50,010 nucleotides of DNA from Luteimonas colneyensis (GCF_014836665.1 NZ_JACSQJ010000010.1:1-50010); one strand, 5' to 3'. Shown: positions 37,687-46,395, numbered from the stretch's first letter. Translations and numbers: made by a program. Notes: generated by a model from the sequence alone, not told the origin.

Positions 37687-38466
37687 TCAGGCGCGCTGCA
37701 GGACCAGCTCCAGCACGAACTTGCTGCCGAAGAAGGCCAGGACCAGCAGGACCATCGCCGCCAGGGTCCAGCGCACCGCCGTGCGGCCGCGCCAGCCCTG
37801 GCGCCAGCGGCCCAGCAGCAGCACGCCGAACACCAGCCACGACAGCAGGCTGAGCACGGTCTTGTGCACGAGGTGCTGGGCCAGCAGGTTCTCGACGAAC
37901 AGGATGCCGGTCAGGAGCGTCGCGCTCAGCAGCACGAAGCCCACGCCGATGGTGCGGAACAGCAGCGTTTCGAGCTCCACCAGCGGCGGCAGCGCGCGCA
38001 GCCAGCCGTGGATCTCGCGGCGGCTGAGCGCGCGTTCCTGCAGCCAGAGACCCACCGCCAGCAGCGCCGCCACCGCCAGCGTGGCGTAGGCCAGCAGGGC
38101 CAGCCATGCGTGCAGCTGCAGGCGCCAGTCCATCGGTTCCGGAGCCCGGTGGCCGTGCAGGTGGGTTCCGAGCAGGGCCGCCGCCGCCAGCGGGAAAACC
38201 ACCATGCCCAGCGAGGCCATGCGCCCGCGCGCGCCCACGGCGGTGGTCAGCGCCGCCATGCCCAGGGTCACCAGCGACAGCGCGGCGAAGAAATGCATGT
38301 CCGCGCCGCCGATCCGGCGCCAGGCGAGCACGTGCTCGAGCGCATGCAGCAGCATCGCCGCGATGACCACGGGCAGCCAGGCGCGGCCGGCAGTCCCGCG
38401 GATCCCGCCGACCAGCAGGCCGGTCGCCAGGAGGTAGAGCGCGACTGAAACGAGGACGGGAATCAT
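37687..38466 (-). CDS. CcsA/YpjD-like inner-membrane protein
   Basis: The 259-residue product has about eight hydrophobic segments and matches the cytochrome-c assembly (CcsA/HemX/YpjD) fold: HALEHVLAWRRIGG, LQLHAWLALLAYATLAVA and LLTGILFVENLLAQHLVHKTVLSLLSWLVFG. In many relatives this gene lies right beside ffh; here the molybdenum-cofactor genes stand between. The tryptophan-rich haem-handling motif of true CcsA is not seen, so a direct role in cytochrome c maturation is doubtful. The start at MIPVLVSVALYLL was chosen because it begins the first membrane segment. Confidence 0.82.
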   Translation of the reverse strand: MIPVLVSVALYLLATGLLVGGIRGTAGRAWLPVVIAAMLLHALEHVLAWRRIGGADMHFFAALSLVTLGMAALTTAVGARGRMASLGMVVFPLAAAALLGTHLHGHRAPEPMDWRLQLHAWLALLAYATLAVAALLAVGLWLQERALSRREIHGWLRALPPLVELETLLFRTIGVGFVLLSATLLTGILFVENLLAQHLVHKTVLSLLSWLVFGVLLLGRWRQGWRGRTAVRWTLAAMVLLVLAFFGSKFVLELVLQRA

Positions 38467-38545
38467 CCGCGCAGTTTCGCACATGGCGTGTTCCACCTGA
38501 ACGCGCACGGCAGGTTGCACGTGGAGCGGCTATGCTGGACGGCAA

Positions 38546-38563
38546 GCGGGGCTCCGGCCCCGC
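38546..38563 (+). promoter_or_regulatory. Hairpin in the moaA leader
   Basis: A perfect seven-base-pair stem (GCGGGGC / GCCCCGC) with a TCCG loop stands about 120 bases before moaA. A second short stem (GTGGCC / GGCCAC, TCCG loop) lies further down the leader. The leader is structured, but it could not be matched to the molybdenum-cofactor riboswitch consensus. Confidence 0.35.
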
Positions 38564-38679
38564 GACTCCAAGCCCGGCCGCCTGTGTCCATCCGGATATG
38601 GCGACCGGGCCGTGGCCTCCGGGCCACCGGGTCGGACTGGAAACGGGCCGGCCTCCCCGTATCGGAATGGAGCACATCG

Positions 38680-39660
38680 ATGGTGGCCCTGGTCGACCGG
38701 TTCGGACGGTCGTTCCCCTATCTGCGCCTCTCGCTGACGGAGGCCTGCAACTACCGCTGCAGCTACTGCCTGCCGGACGGCTATCGCGCCGAGGGCCGGG
38801 CGCGCTTCCTCGAGCTCGACGAGATCCGGCGCCTGGTCCGCGGCTTCGCCGCGCTCGGCATGACCAAGCTGCGCCTGACCGGCGGCGAGCCGACGCTGCG
38901 CAAGGACCTGCTGCCGATCATCTCGGCCGTGGCCTCGGTGCCGGGCATCCGCCGCGTCGCCATCACCACCAATGGCACCCACCTGCCGCGCCACGTCGGC
39001 GCCTGGCGCGAGGCCGGCCTGACCGCGCTCAACGTCAGCCTCGATACGCTCGATGCGGAGCGCTTCCATGCGATCACCGGGCACGACCGCTTCGCCGAGG
39101 TCACCGAAGGCGTGGAGATGGCGCTGGGCCTGGGCTTCGACTCGGTCAAGCTCAACGCCGTGCTGCTGCGCGGCCGCAACGACGACGAACTGCCGGCCTG
39201 GTTCGACTACCTGCGCGAACGCGACGTCGCGATCCGCTTCATCGAGCTGATGCGCACCGGCGACAACCGCGAATTCTTCGAGCGCCACCACGTGCGCGCG
39301 GAGGTGATCGAGGACCAGCTGCTTGCCGCCGGCTGGTCGCTGCGGCCGCGCCCCCCCGATGCAGGGCCGGCGCGCGAGTACGCACACCCCGGCTACCGCG
39401 GCCGCATCGGCATCATCGCCCCGTACTCGAAGGACTTCTGCGCCGGCTGCAACCGGCTGCGGGTGACCGCGCGCGGCGACCTGCGGCTGTGCCTGTTCGG
39501 CGACTTCGGCATCGGCCTGCGCGAACTGCTGCAGTCCGACGACGACTTCGACGCGCTGGTGGCGCGCATTTCCACCCAGCTCGGCCTCAAGGCCGCCGGT
39601 CACGGCCTCCACCAGGGCGAGACCGGCCTCACTCCCCACCTGGCTTCCATCGGAGGATGA
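38680..39660 (+). CDS. moaA: GTP 3',8-cyclase
   Basis: This radical-SAM enzyme starts molybdenum-cofactor synthesis by cyclising GTP. The 326-residue protein has the SAM iron-sulfur motif C23-X3-C27-X2-C30, the second cluster C254-X2-C257-X13-C271, and the conserved C-terminal Gly-Gly. The ATG at 38680 gives the normal N-terminus and has GGAG 12 bases before it. The gene opens a coupled operon moaA-moaCB-moeA-moaD-moaE-orf. Confidence 0.96.
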   Translation: MVALVDRFGRSFPYLRLSLTEACNYRCSYCLPDGYRAEGRARFLELDEIRRLVRGFAALGMTKLRLTGGEPTLRKDLLPIISAVASVPGIRRVAITTNGTHLPRHVGAWREAGLTALNVSLDTLDAERFHAITGHDRFAEVTEGVEMALGLGFDSVKLNAVLLRGRNDDELPAWFDYLRERDVAIRFIELMRTGDNREFFERHHVRAEVIEDQLLAAGWSLRPRPPDAGPAREYAHPGYRGRIGIIAPYSKDFCAGCNRLRVTARGDLRLCLFGDFGIGLRELLQSDDDFDALVARISTQLGLKAAGHGLHQGETGLTPHLASIGG

Positions 39661-39668
39661 GCCACCGC

Positions 39669-40667
39669 ATGGGCAACGACAGTCCGGCCGCGTTCCACAT
39701 GGCCGACATCCGCAACAAGCGACCCACCCGCCGCCGCGCGGTGGCCGTGGGCGAGCTGGCCGCCGGCCCCGACGCCTTCCCGCTGATCGTCGAGCGCCGC
39801 CTGCCCAAGGGCGATGCGCTGGTGATGGCCGAGATCGCCGGCCTGCAGGGCGCGAAGATGGCCTCCGCGCTGATGCCGCTATGCCATCCGCTGCCGCTGG
39901 AACTGGTGCAGGTGCGCTGCGTGCCGGTGCCGGAGCGCCACGCCATCCGCGTGTACTGCGAATGCGCCACCGAAGCGCGCACCGGCGTCGAGATGGAAGC
40001 GCTGGCGGGCGCGAACGCCGCGCTGCTGACGCTGTATGACCTGACCAAGCCGGTGGAGCCCGCGCTGGGCATCGGTGGCATCCGCCTGCTGTTCAAGGAA
40101 GGCGGCAAGAGCGGGCTGTGGCTGCACCCCGAGGGCATGGACGACGACGAGCGCGCGCATTACGGTCCACGCGACCTCGCGCGGCTCGACGACGTGCCCT
40201 GCGCGGTGCTGACCCTCAGCGACCGCGCCAGCCGCGGCGAGTACGCCGACCGGTCTGGCCCGGTGCTGGTGGACGGCCTGCGACGCCTGGGCGCGCGCGT
40301 GTCCGATGCCGAAATCCTGCCCGACGGTATCGAGCCGCTGGCCGGGCGCCTGCGCGCGCTGGCCGGTGAGGGCGTGCGCATCGCGCTGTGCACCGGCGGC
40401 ACCGGACTCGGGCCGAAGGACGCGACGCCGGAAGCGCTGCGCGCGGCCGCCGACCGCAGCGTCGACGGCCTGGCCGAGATGTTCCGCAGCGAGAGCGCGA
40501 AGCACACGCCGCTGGCCTGGCTGAGCCGCGCCGAAGTGGTGCAGGTCGGCGGCATGCTGGTGTTCGCCCTGCCGGGCAGCCAGCGCGCCGCGAAGCAGGG
40601 CATGGACATCCTCGCGCCGCTGCTGGCGCATGCGTTGGCGATGGTCGACGGCGAGGGCCATCCGTGA
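39669..40667 (+). CDS. moaCB: Fused MoaC-MoaB molybdenum-cofactor protein
   Basis: The 332-residue product joins MoaC (about 1-155) and a MoaB/MogA-like domain (about 172-332). In MoaC: HMADIRNKRPTRRRAVAVG, MPLCHPLPL (69-77), YDLTKPVE with Lys127 and GGKSG (145-149). In MoaB: LTLSDRASRGEYAD, CTGGTGLGPKDATPE (GGTG 243-246) and LPGSQRAAKQG. MoaC works with MoaA to make cyclic pyranopterin phosphate; the MoaB part may bind or adenylate molybdopterin. ATG 39657 overlaps the moaA stop but touches the GGAGG ribosome site, so the second ATG (39669) is preferred. Confidence 0.93.
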   Translation: MGNDSPAAFHMADIRNKRPTRRRAVAVGELAAGPDAFPLIVERRLPKGDALVMAEIAGLQGAKMASALMPLCHPLPLELVQVRCVPVPERHAIRVYCECATEARTGVEMEALAGANAALLTLYDLTKPVEPALGIGGIRLLFKEGGKSGLWLHPEGMDDDERAHYGPRDLARLDDVPCAVLTLSDRASRGEYADRSGPVLVDGLRRLGARVSDAEILPDGIEPLAGRLRALAGEGVRIALCTGGTGLGPKDATPEALRAAADRSVDGLAEMFRSESAKHTPLAWLSRAEVVQVGGMLVFALPGSQRAAKQGMDILAPLLAHALAMVDGEGHP

Positions 40668-41926
40668 GCGCGGTGCTTTCCTACGAAGATGCGCTGGCCG
40701 TCGTGCTGCGCGAGGCACGGGCGCTGCCGGTCGAGCGCCGCGCACCGGAGGACGCGCAGGGCCTGGTGCTGGCCGAACCGGTCGACAGCGGCGTCGACCT
40801 CCCGCCCTTCGACAACTCCGCGATGGACGGCTTCGCGCTGCGTGCCGCGGGTGCGGTGCTGGCCGCGGGGCGCGAATTCGAGGTGCGCGGTTCGCAGGTG
40901 GCCGGTGACGCCGCCGCGATCGCGGGCGAGGGCGCCTGGGAGATCATGACCGGCGCGCGCATGCCCGCGGGGCTGGACAGCGTGGTGCCGATCGAGCGCG
41001 TGGAGATCCTCGAGCGCGATGGCGAGGGGCGCCCGCGCCTGATCCGGCTGGCCGCCGACGTGGCCCCCGGCGACAACGTGCGCCTGCGCGCCGAGGACAT
41101 CGCCCGCGGCGCCCCGGCGGTGCCTGCGGGCCGCCGCATCGGCGCGAACGAGCGGATGGTGCTGGCGTCGCTGGGCGCGACTACGGTCGCCGTGCGGCGC
41201 CGCGTGCGGGTTGCGATCATCAACACCGGCCGCGAGCTGGTCGACGATCCGGCGCGCCCGCTCGCCTCGGGCGAGATCCGCAACAGCAACGGGCCCTACC
41301 TGGCGGCGCGGGTCGAGGCCGCGGGTGGCGAAGTGGTCCTGCGCGAGACGGTCACCGACGAGCCCGCGGTCTTCCTCGACGTGCTCGGGCGCGCACTCGA
41401 TGCCGGTGCCGACGTGGTGCTGAGCACCGGCGCGGTGTCGATGGGCCGCCACGACTTCGTCCCCGATGCGCTGCGCGCCGCCGGCGCCGACATCCTGTTC
41501 CACAAGGTGCAGATCCGCCCCGGCCGGCCGCTGCTGTTCGCGCGCCTGGCCGGCGGCGCGCTGTACTTCGGCCTGCCGGGCAACCCGGCGTCTGGCGCGG
41601 TCGGCTTCCGCTTCTTCGCCGAGGCCGCGCTGCGCGCGATGTCGGGCATGGCGCCCGAGCAGCCGCTGCGGATGCCGCTGGCCGCGCCCTGGAGCAAGCG
41701 CGCCGCGCTGCGTTTCCACCTCAAGGGCCTGGTCGAGCTTGATGGCGGCCGCCTGTCCGCGCGGGTGCTGAAGGGGCAGGAGTCGTTCAAGGTGCTGCCG
41801 CTGCTGCTGGCGAACGCCTGGATCGTGGTGCCGGTGGATGCGATGGCGCTGGAGGCGGGCGAGATGGTCGACGTGTACGGGCCGGGGCACCTGGAGGCCC
41901 CGATGATCGGAGAGGGGCTGGAGTGA
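40664..41926 (+). CDS. moeA: Molybdopterin molybdenumtransferase
   Basis: The 420-residue MoeA puts molybdate into adenylated molybdopterin. It has the N-terminal PPFDNSAMDGFALR block, the MoeA middle domain (INTGRELVDD, GEIRNSNGPYLAA, STGAVSMGRHDFV) and the C-terminal domain with LPGNPASG. The GTG start overlaps the moaCB stop and the stop overlaps moaD (both GTGA), so the operon is tightly coupled. The MoaB half of the preceding gene may supply its adenylated substrate. Confidence 0.95.
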   Translation: MSAVLSYEDALAVVLREARALPVERRAPEDAQGLVLAEPVDSGVDLPPFDNSAMDGFALRAAGAVLAAGREFEVRGSQVAGDAAAIAGEGAWEIMTGARMPAGLDSVVPIERVEILERDGEGRPRLIRLAADVAPGDNVRLRAEDIARGAPAVPAGRRIGANERMVLASLGATTVAVRRRVRVAIINTGRELVDDPARPLASGEIRNSNGPYLAARVEAAGGEVVLRETVTDEPAVFLDVLGRALDAGADVVLSTGAVSMGRHDFVPDALRAAGADILFHKVQIRPGRPLLFARLAGGALYFGLPGNPASGAVGFRFFAEAALRAMSGMAPEQPLRMPLAAPWSKRAALRFHLKGLVELDGGRLSARVLKGQESFKVLPLLLANAWIVVPVDAMALEAGEMVDVYGPGHLEAPMIGEGLE

Positions 41927-42183
41927 AGGTCGAAGTGAAGCTGTTTGGCGCCTTCCGGGCGTACGATGCCGGCGGGACGCTGGAGCTGGAGCTGCCCGTG
42001 GATGCCCGCGTGGCCGACCTGCGCGAGGCCCTCGACCGCCACGCGCGCGAGCACTGGCCGGCCTACCGGCCGGAGCTGCTGAAGGCCTCGGCCTTCGCCA
42101 GCGAGACCACGGTGCTGCGCGATGCGGAACCGGTGCCCGAAGGCGTGGCGATGGCGGTGCTGCCGCCGGTGAGCGGAGGCTGA
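41923..42183 (+). CDS. moaD: Molybdopterin synthase small subunit
   Basis: The 86-residue ubiquitin-fold protein begins MKVEVKLFGAFRAYD and ends in the Gly-Gly tail (PPVSGG) that is thiocarboxylated to carry sulfur. The GTG start lies in the moeA stop (GTGA). moaE follows two bases later. No moeB-like activating gene is in the window. Confidence 0.94.
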   Translation: MKVEVKLFGAFRAYDAGGTLELELPVDARVADLREALDRHAREHWPAYRPELLKASAFASETTVLRDAEPVPEGVAMAVLPPVSGG

Positions 42184-42185
42184 GC

Positions 42186-42719
42186 ATGGAGCGCTTCCAC
42201 TGCGCGGTGACCGACATCGCGGAGGGTCCACTGGATCCGGCCGCGGCGATCGCATTCGTGTCCGACCCGGGCTTCGGCGGCATGACCATGTTCGCCGGCC
42301 GCGTGCGCGACCTGAACCACGGCCGCGTGGTCACCGGCGTCAGCTACGACATGTTCGAGCCGCTGGCGCTGAACGGCTTCCGCGGAATCTGCGAGGACAT
42401 GGACACGCGCTTCGGGCCGAAGGTGAAGCTGTACGTGGCGCACGCGAAGGGCCGGCTCGGCGTAGGCGACCTGGCAGTGGTGATCGCCGCCGGCACCCCA
42501 CACCGCGACGAGGCCTTCCGCGCCTGCCGCGAGCTGATCGAGCGCGTGAAGCACACCAGCCCGATCTGGAAGCAGGAACACTACGAGGACGGCGACAGCG
42601 TGTGGAGCGAGGGCTGTTCGCTGTGCGGCGCGGACGAGGGTGCGGCGGACGGCGGCCATGGCCACGCGCACGGTGCCGATGCGGGCGGTGCGCCGCCTGG
42701 CGGAGCGCCGGCGCGATGA
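42186..42719 (+). CDS. moaE: Molybdopterin synthase large subunit, Cys/His-rich tail
   Basis: MoaE converts cyclic pyranopterin phosphate to molybdopterin with MoaD. Catalytic-site residues are seen in GRVRDLNHGR and RVKHTSPIWKQEHYEDG (Lys122, Lys129). The protein has 177 residues, longer than the usual 150 or so: after the normal end comes CSLCGAD, then HGHAHG and a Gly/Pro/Ala tail. The tail might bind a metal; no function is known to me. The stop overlaps the next start (ATGA). Confidence 0.94.
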   Translation: MERFHCAVTDIAEGPLDPAAAIAFVSDPGFGGMTMFAGRVRDLNHGRVVTGVSYDMFEPLALNGFRGICEDMDTRFGPKVKLYVAHAKGRLGVGDLAVVIAAGTPHRDEAFRACRELIERVKHTSPIWKQEHYEDGDSVWSEGCSLCGADEGAADGGHGHAHGADAGGAPPGGAPAR

Positions 42720-43099
42720 AGGTCCAGCTCCAGGGACAGTCGCTGCGCCTGCGCATCGGCGAGGACGAGCTCGCGAGCCTGCTGGCCGGGGAACGGGTCG
42801 ACAACGTGACCGGTGCAGGCGCCGGCGCGGTGCTGCGCCAGGGGCTGGCCATGGTCCAGGGCGATGCGCCGACCTTCGCTGCCGACGGCGACGGCTGGCG
42901 CTTCGGCCTGCCCGAGGCCGCGGTGCGGGACTACGTGGCGCGGCTGCCCTGCCGCGACGCGCTGGAATTCACCTTCGAGGGGGGCGATGCCCCGCTGGCG
43001 CTGTCCTTCGAAGTCGACGTCCGCGACAGCGTCCGCCGCCGCGGCGCGCCGGCGCGCCGCCGGCCCCCCGATCCCACCCGCGGCCCAGCGCCCCTGTAG
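42716..43099 (+). CDS. Unknown 127-residue protein at the end of the moa operon
   Basis: The first 100 residues look like a small mixed alpha/beta domain (MKVQLQGQSLRLRIGEDELASL, LPCRDALEFTFEGGDAPLALSFEVD). They recall small proteins (possibly the DUF7009 type) found in some molybdenum-cofactor gene sets, but this is not certain. The last 25 residues are Arg/Pro-rich, and the stop codon (TAG) lies within the palindromic repeat that follows; the native end may have been altered by repeat insertion. Start and stop overlap with moaE suggest translational coupling. Confidence 0.6.
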   Translation: MKVQLQGQSLRLRIGEDELASLLAGERVDNVTGAGAGAVLRQGLAMVQGDAPTFAADGDGWRFGLPEAAVRDYVARLPCRDALEFTFEGGDAPLALSFEVDVRDSVRRRGAPARRRPPDPTRGPAPL

Positions 43100-43168
43100 G
43101 AGCAGCTACAGCTGCGACCGGCGGGCCGCAGCCGCGCGCGGGTCGCAGCTGTAGCTGCTCCTACAGGG
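43092..43168. repeat. Dispersed palindromic repeat, copy 2
   Basis: Arms 43092-43119 and 43141-43168 are perfect 28-base inverted repeats around a 21-base loop. The arms match the repeat at 37600-37670. It contains the stop codon of the preceding frame and stands 80 bases before ffh. Confidence 0.88.
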
Positions 43169-43207
43169 ACACGGGGCCGCCGGGCGAAAGGCCGCCTACC
43201 CGAAAGC

Positions 43208-43213
43208 TATACT
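43208..43213 (+). promoter_or_regulatory. -10 element of ffh
   Basis: TATACT, 35 bases before the ffh start codon, in a GC-rich gap just behind the palindromic repeat. The -35 region is not clear. Confidence 0.45.
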
Positions 43214-43248
43214 GCCCGGCCCGCAGTCCCCACGCCCCAGGTCCCCGC

Positions 43249-44616
43249 ATGTTCGAATCCCTCACCCAGCGCCTCTCCGGCACCATCGAGCGCCTGCGCG
43301 GCCGCGGCCGGCTGACCGAGGAGAACATCCGCGAGGCCACCCGCGAAGTCCGCATCGCCCTGCTCGAGGCCGACGTGGCGCTGCCCGTGGTCCAGGCCCT
43401 GATCGAGCGCATCAAGGTGCGCGCGGTCGGACAGGAAGTGCTGAAGTCGCTGACGCCCGGCCAGGCCCTGATCAAGGTCGTGCGCGACGAGCTGACCGCG
43501 GTCATGGGCGCGCAGGCCAGCGACCTCAACCTCAACGTGCCGGCGCCCGCGGTCGTGCTGATGGCCGGCCTGCAGGGCGCGGGCAAGACCACCACCGTCG
43601 GCAAGCTCGCCAAGCTCCTGAAGGAGAAGCGGAAGAAGAAGGTCATGGTGGTCAGCGCCGACGTCTACCGTCCGGCCGCCATCGCACAGCTGGAAACGCT
43701 GGCGCAGCAGGTCGACGTGCGCTTCTTCCCGTCCGACGCCGCGCAGAAGCCGGTCGACATCGTCCGCGCCGCGATCGAGGACGCGAGGAAGTCCTTCATC
43801 GACGTGCTGCTGGTCGACACCGCCGGCCGCCTCGCCATCGACGAGGCGATGATGGCCGAGATCAAGGCGCTGCACGCCGCGGTCAATCCGGTCGAAACCC
43901 TGTTCGTGGTCGACGCCATGACCGGCCAGGACGCGGCCAACACCGCCAAGGCCTTCAGCGAGGCGCTGCCGCTGACCGGCGTGGTGCTGACCAAGACCGA
44001 CGGCGACGCCCGCGGCGGCGCGGCGCTCTCCGTGCGCTACATCACCGGGCGTCCGATCAAGTTCATCGGCACCGGCGAGAAGGTCGACGGCCTCGACGTC
44101 TTCCACCCCGACCGCATCGCCAGCCGAATCCTCGACATGGGCGACGTGCTGTCGCTGGTCGAGCAGGTGGAAAGCCAGGTCGACAAGGACAAGGCGCAGA
44201 AGCTCGCCGAGAAGGTCGCCAAGGGCAAGAAGTTCGACCTCAACGACATGCGCGACCAGCTCGAGCAGATGCAGGGCATGGGCGGCATCCACGGCCTGAT
44301 GGACAAGCTGCCGGGCATGGGCCAGATCCCCGACGCGGTGAAGAATCAGGTCACCGGCAAGGAAGTGCCGCGCATGGTCGCGATCATCAACTCGATGACG
44401 AAGAAGGAACGCCGCAACCCGGCGCTGCTCAACGGCTCGCGCCGCAAGCGCATCGCCGCCGGGTCCGGCGTCACGCCGGCCGACGTCAACAAGCTGATGA
44501 AGCAGTACCAGCAGATGGAAAAGATGATGGGCAAGCTGGGCCGCGGCGGCATGAAGGGCATGATGCGCGGCCTGCAGGGAATGATGGGCGGGCGCGGCGC
44601 GATGCCGTTCCGCTGA
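43249..44616 (+). CDS. ffh: Signal recognition particle protein
   Basis: The 455-residue GTPase delivers ribosome-nascent chains to the membrane with 4.5S RNA and FtsY. The N domain is MFESLTQRLSGTIERLRGRG, the G domain has GLQGAGKTTTVGKLA and DTAGRLAIDE and TKTDGDARGG, and the Met-rich M domain ends GGMKGMMRGLQGMMGGRGAMPF. Length and all motifs are normal. It heads the conserved group with rpsP-rimM-trmD-rplS, interrupted by one aminotransferase-like gene. Confidence 0.97.
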   Translation: MFESLTQRLSGTIERLRGRGRLTEENIREATREVRIALLEADVALPVVQALIERIKVRAVGQEVLKSLTPGQALIKVVRDELTAVMGAQASDLNLNVPAPAVVLMAGLQGAGKTTTVGKLAKLLKEKRKKKVMVVSADVYRPAAIAQLETLAQQVDVRFFPSDAAQKPVDIVRAAIEDARKSFIDVLLVDTAGRLAIDEAMMAEIKALHAAVNPVETLFVVDAMTGQDAANTAKAFSEALPLTGVVLTKTDGDARGGAALSVRYITGRPIKFIGTGEKVDGLDVFHPDRIASRILDMGDVLSLVEQVESQVDKDKAQKLAEKVAKGKKFDLNDMRDQLEQMQGMGGIHGLMDKLPGMGQIPDAVKNQVTGKEVPRMVAIINSMTKKERRNPALLNGSRRKRIAAGSGVTPADVNKLMKQYQQMEKMMGKLGRGGMKGMMRGLQGMMGGRGAMPFR

Positions 44617-44632
44617 GGTCCGCGGCGGCCCC

Positions 44633-45472
44633 ATGACCGGAACGCCCGACCGGGACGCCATCGCCCCCGGCGATCCGGCCAGCGCCGGGCACTTCACCAC
44701 GATGCAACTGCGGGGTGGCCGGGTACAGGGCCGCGACCTGCACATCGCGCGCCTGGTCGGGGCATCCCGCGAACTCTACGGCGCCGCGCCCGACGCGGGC
44801 GCGCTGCGTGCGGAAGCCCGCAGGGCGCTGGCCAGGGCGGGCATGGAGGCGGGCGACTGCACGCTCCGCATCCGCATCCGCGCCGACACCCGTGGAAGCG
44901 ATGATGGCGGCGATGGCCGCCCGTGGATGCCGATCGCGGCCATGGCCGGGCCCGCTGGGAGCGGGGCGGGACGGCTCGAGTCAGGCATTGACATCGAGGC
45001 GCCACGCCACGCCGCTGCGCATCCGCTGCGCCTGCGCACGCACGCAGGCATCCGCGCCTGCCCCGACATCAAGCACCTGGCGCTGGAGCCACAGCTGGAC
45101 GCGCGCCGTGCCGCACGCGACGCCGGGTTCGACGATGCGCTGCTGGTCGCCGCGGACGGCCGTGTCGCGGAAGGCACGTTCTGGAACATCGTCTTCCTGG
45201 ACGCAGGCGGGCTGGTCTGGCCCGAAGGACCCGCGCTGCACGGGGTGACGCAGCAGCTGCTGCAGGGAGCCCCTGGCGGCCCGGGAGGCCTGCCGGAACG
45301 CCGGGAGCCCGTCCACGTCGCGGCGATGCAGCGCTTCATCGCGGCCTGGGCGCTCAACTCCACCGGCATCCAGGACATCGCCTCGATCGACGGCCACCGG
45401 TTCGGTGGCGACGCGGGAGCCGGGGAGGCGCTGCGCGGACGGCTCGCCGCCTCCCCGCGCGAGCCGTTCTGA
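44633..45472 (+). CDS. Class IV PLP-dependent enzyme (aminotransferase / ADC-lyase-like)
   Basis: The 279-residue product shows the fold-type IV pattern: Lys147 in [12 protein letters not shown] as the probable Schiff-base residue and Glu180 in [12 protein letters not shown]. It resembles branched-chain aminotransferase, D-amino-acid aminotransferase and 4-amino-4-deoxychorismate lyase (PabC); which one cannot be told. The N-terminal part has a Gly/Asp insertion (88-115). It starts 17 bases behind ffh and ends about 100 bases before rpsP. Confidence 0.78.
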   Translation: MTGTPDRDAIAPGDPASAGHFTTMQLRGGRVQGRDLHIARLVGASRELYGAAPDAGALRAEARRALARAGMEAGDCTLRIRIRADTRGSDDGGDGRPWMPIAAMAGPAGSGAGRLESGIDIEAPRHAAAHPLRLRTHAGIRACPDIKHLALEPQLDARRAARDAGFDDALLVAADGRVAEGTFWNIVFLDAGGLVWPEGPALHGVTQQLLQGAPGGPGGLPERREPVHVAAMQRFIAAWALNSTGIQDIASIDGHRFGGDAGAGEALRGRLAASPREPF

Positions 45473-45522
45473 GGCCGCGGACAGGCGCCGGGCAGGGTGT
45501 CGCGCGCCGTCGCGGCTTCCGC

Positions 45523-45528
45523 TACAAT
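45523..45528 (+). promoter_or_regulatory. -10 element of the rpsP operon
   Basis: TACAAT lies 49 bases before rpsP; the -35 is weak (TGTCGC-like). Its place in front of a ribosomal-protein operon supports a true promoter. Confidence 0.5.
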
Positions 45529-45576
45529 GCCCGGCTTACCTCGCCATCCTGGCGACTGGGCAACACGGAAACCACC

Positions 45577-45840
45577 ATGGTCAAGATCCGCCTCACCCGC
45601 GGCGGCGCCAAGAAGCGCCCCTTCTACCACATCATCGTCACCGACTCGCGCAGCGCGCGGGACGGCCGCAACATCGAGCGCGTGGGCTACTACAACCCCG
45701 TCGCCCAGGGCGCCGAGCAGCGCGTGGTGCTCGACACCGCCCGCGTCGACCACTGGGTCAAGCAGGGCGCGCAGCTGACCGACAAGGTCCGCGACCTGTA
45801 CAAGGAAGCGGCCAAGGCCGCGGCGGCCACCGCCGCCTGA
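45577..45840 (+). CDS. rpsP: 30S ribosomal protein S16
   Basis: The 87-residue protein begins [21 protein letters not shown], diagnostic of S16, with [11 protein letters not shown] following. The Ala-rich end ([11 protein letters not shown]) replaces the longer basic tail of some species. It is the first gene of rpsP-rimM-trmD-rplS. Confidence 0.98.
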   Translation: MVKIRLTRGGAKKRPFYHIIVTDSRSARDGRNIERVGYYNPVAQGAEQRVVLDTARVDHWVKQGAQLTDKVRDLYKEAAKAAAATAA

Positions 45841-45880
45841 TGCGCCGGCCGCGCCTTCCGCGCGCGGCCGCATCCTGCAC

Positions 45881-46393
45881 ATGGATACCCAAGGGCGCCG
45901 CATCCTGCTGGGCAGGGTCCACGGCGCCTTTGGCGTGCGTGGCGAACTGAAGCTGGAATCGTTCACCGATCCGGAGCGGGCGATCTTCCGCTACCAGCCC
46001 TGGATCCTGCGCGACGCGCAGGGGCGTGAGCGCGAGCTCGAAGGCGTACGCGGCCGCGAAGGCGGCAAGGGCCTGGTGGCCACGATCCCCGGCATCGAGG
46101 ACCGGGACGCGGCCGAGGCCATGCGCGGCACCGAGGTCTGGGTGCCGCGTTCGGCGCTGCCGCCGCCGGCCCCGGGCGAGTACTACTGGGTCGATCTCGA
46201 GGGGCTGCGCGTGGCCAACGTCGAGGGCGTGGACTTCGGCACCGTCTCGCACCTGTTCTCCACCGGCGCCAACGACGTGCTGGTCGCGCGCGGCGACCGT
46301 GAGCGCATGATCCCCTTCGTGACCCCGGACTACGTGGTCTCGGTGGATTCCGAGGCCGGCCTGGTCACGGTCGACTGGGATCCGGAGTTCTAG
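45881..46393 (+). CDS. rimM: Ribosome maturation factor RimM
   Basis: The 170-residue protein has the N-terminal RimM domain ([24 protein letters not shown]) and the C-terminal PRC-barrel ([35 protein letters not shown]). It helps mature the 16S 3' domain and binds S19. It is 40 bases behind rpsP, and trmD follows at once. Confidence 0.96.
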   Translation: MDTQGRRILLGRVHGAFGVRGELKLESFTDPERAIFRYQPWILRDAQGRERELEGVRGREGGKGLVATIPGIEDRDAAEAMRGTEVWVPRSALPPPAPGEYYWVDLEGLRVANVEGVDFGTVSHLFSTGANDVLVARGDRERMIPFVTPDYVVSVDSEAGLVTVDWDPEF

Positions 46394-46395
46394 GC

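Noticed and set aside
38520..38679. Molybdenum-cofactor riboswitch before moaA
   Set aside because: Hairpins exist, but I could not match the conserved core by eye, so only a structured leader is reported.
26550..43168. CRISPR array or insertion-sequence ends for the palindromic repeats
   Set aside because: The repeats are single palindromes without regular spacers, and no transposase or cas gene is near them.
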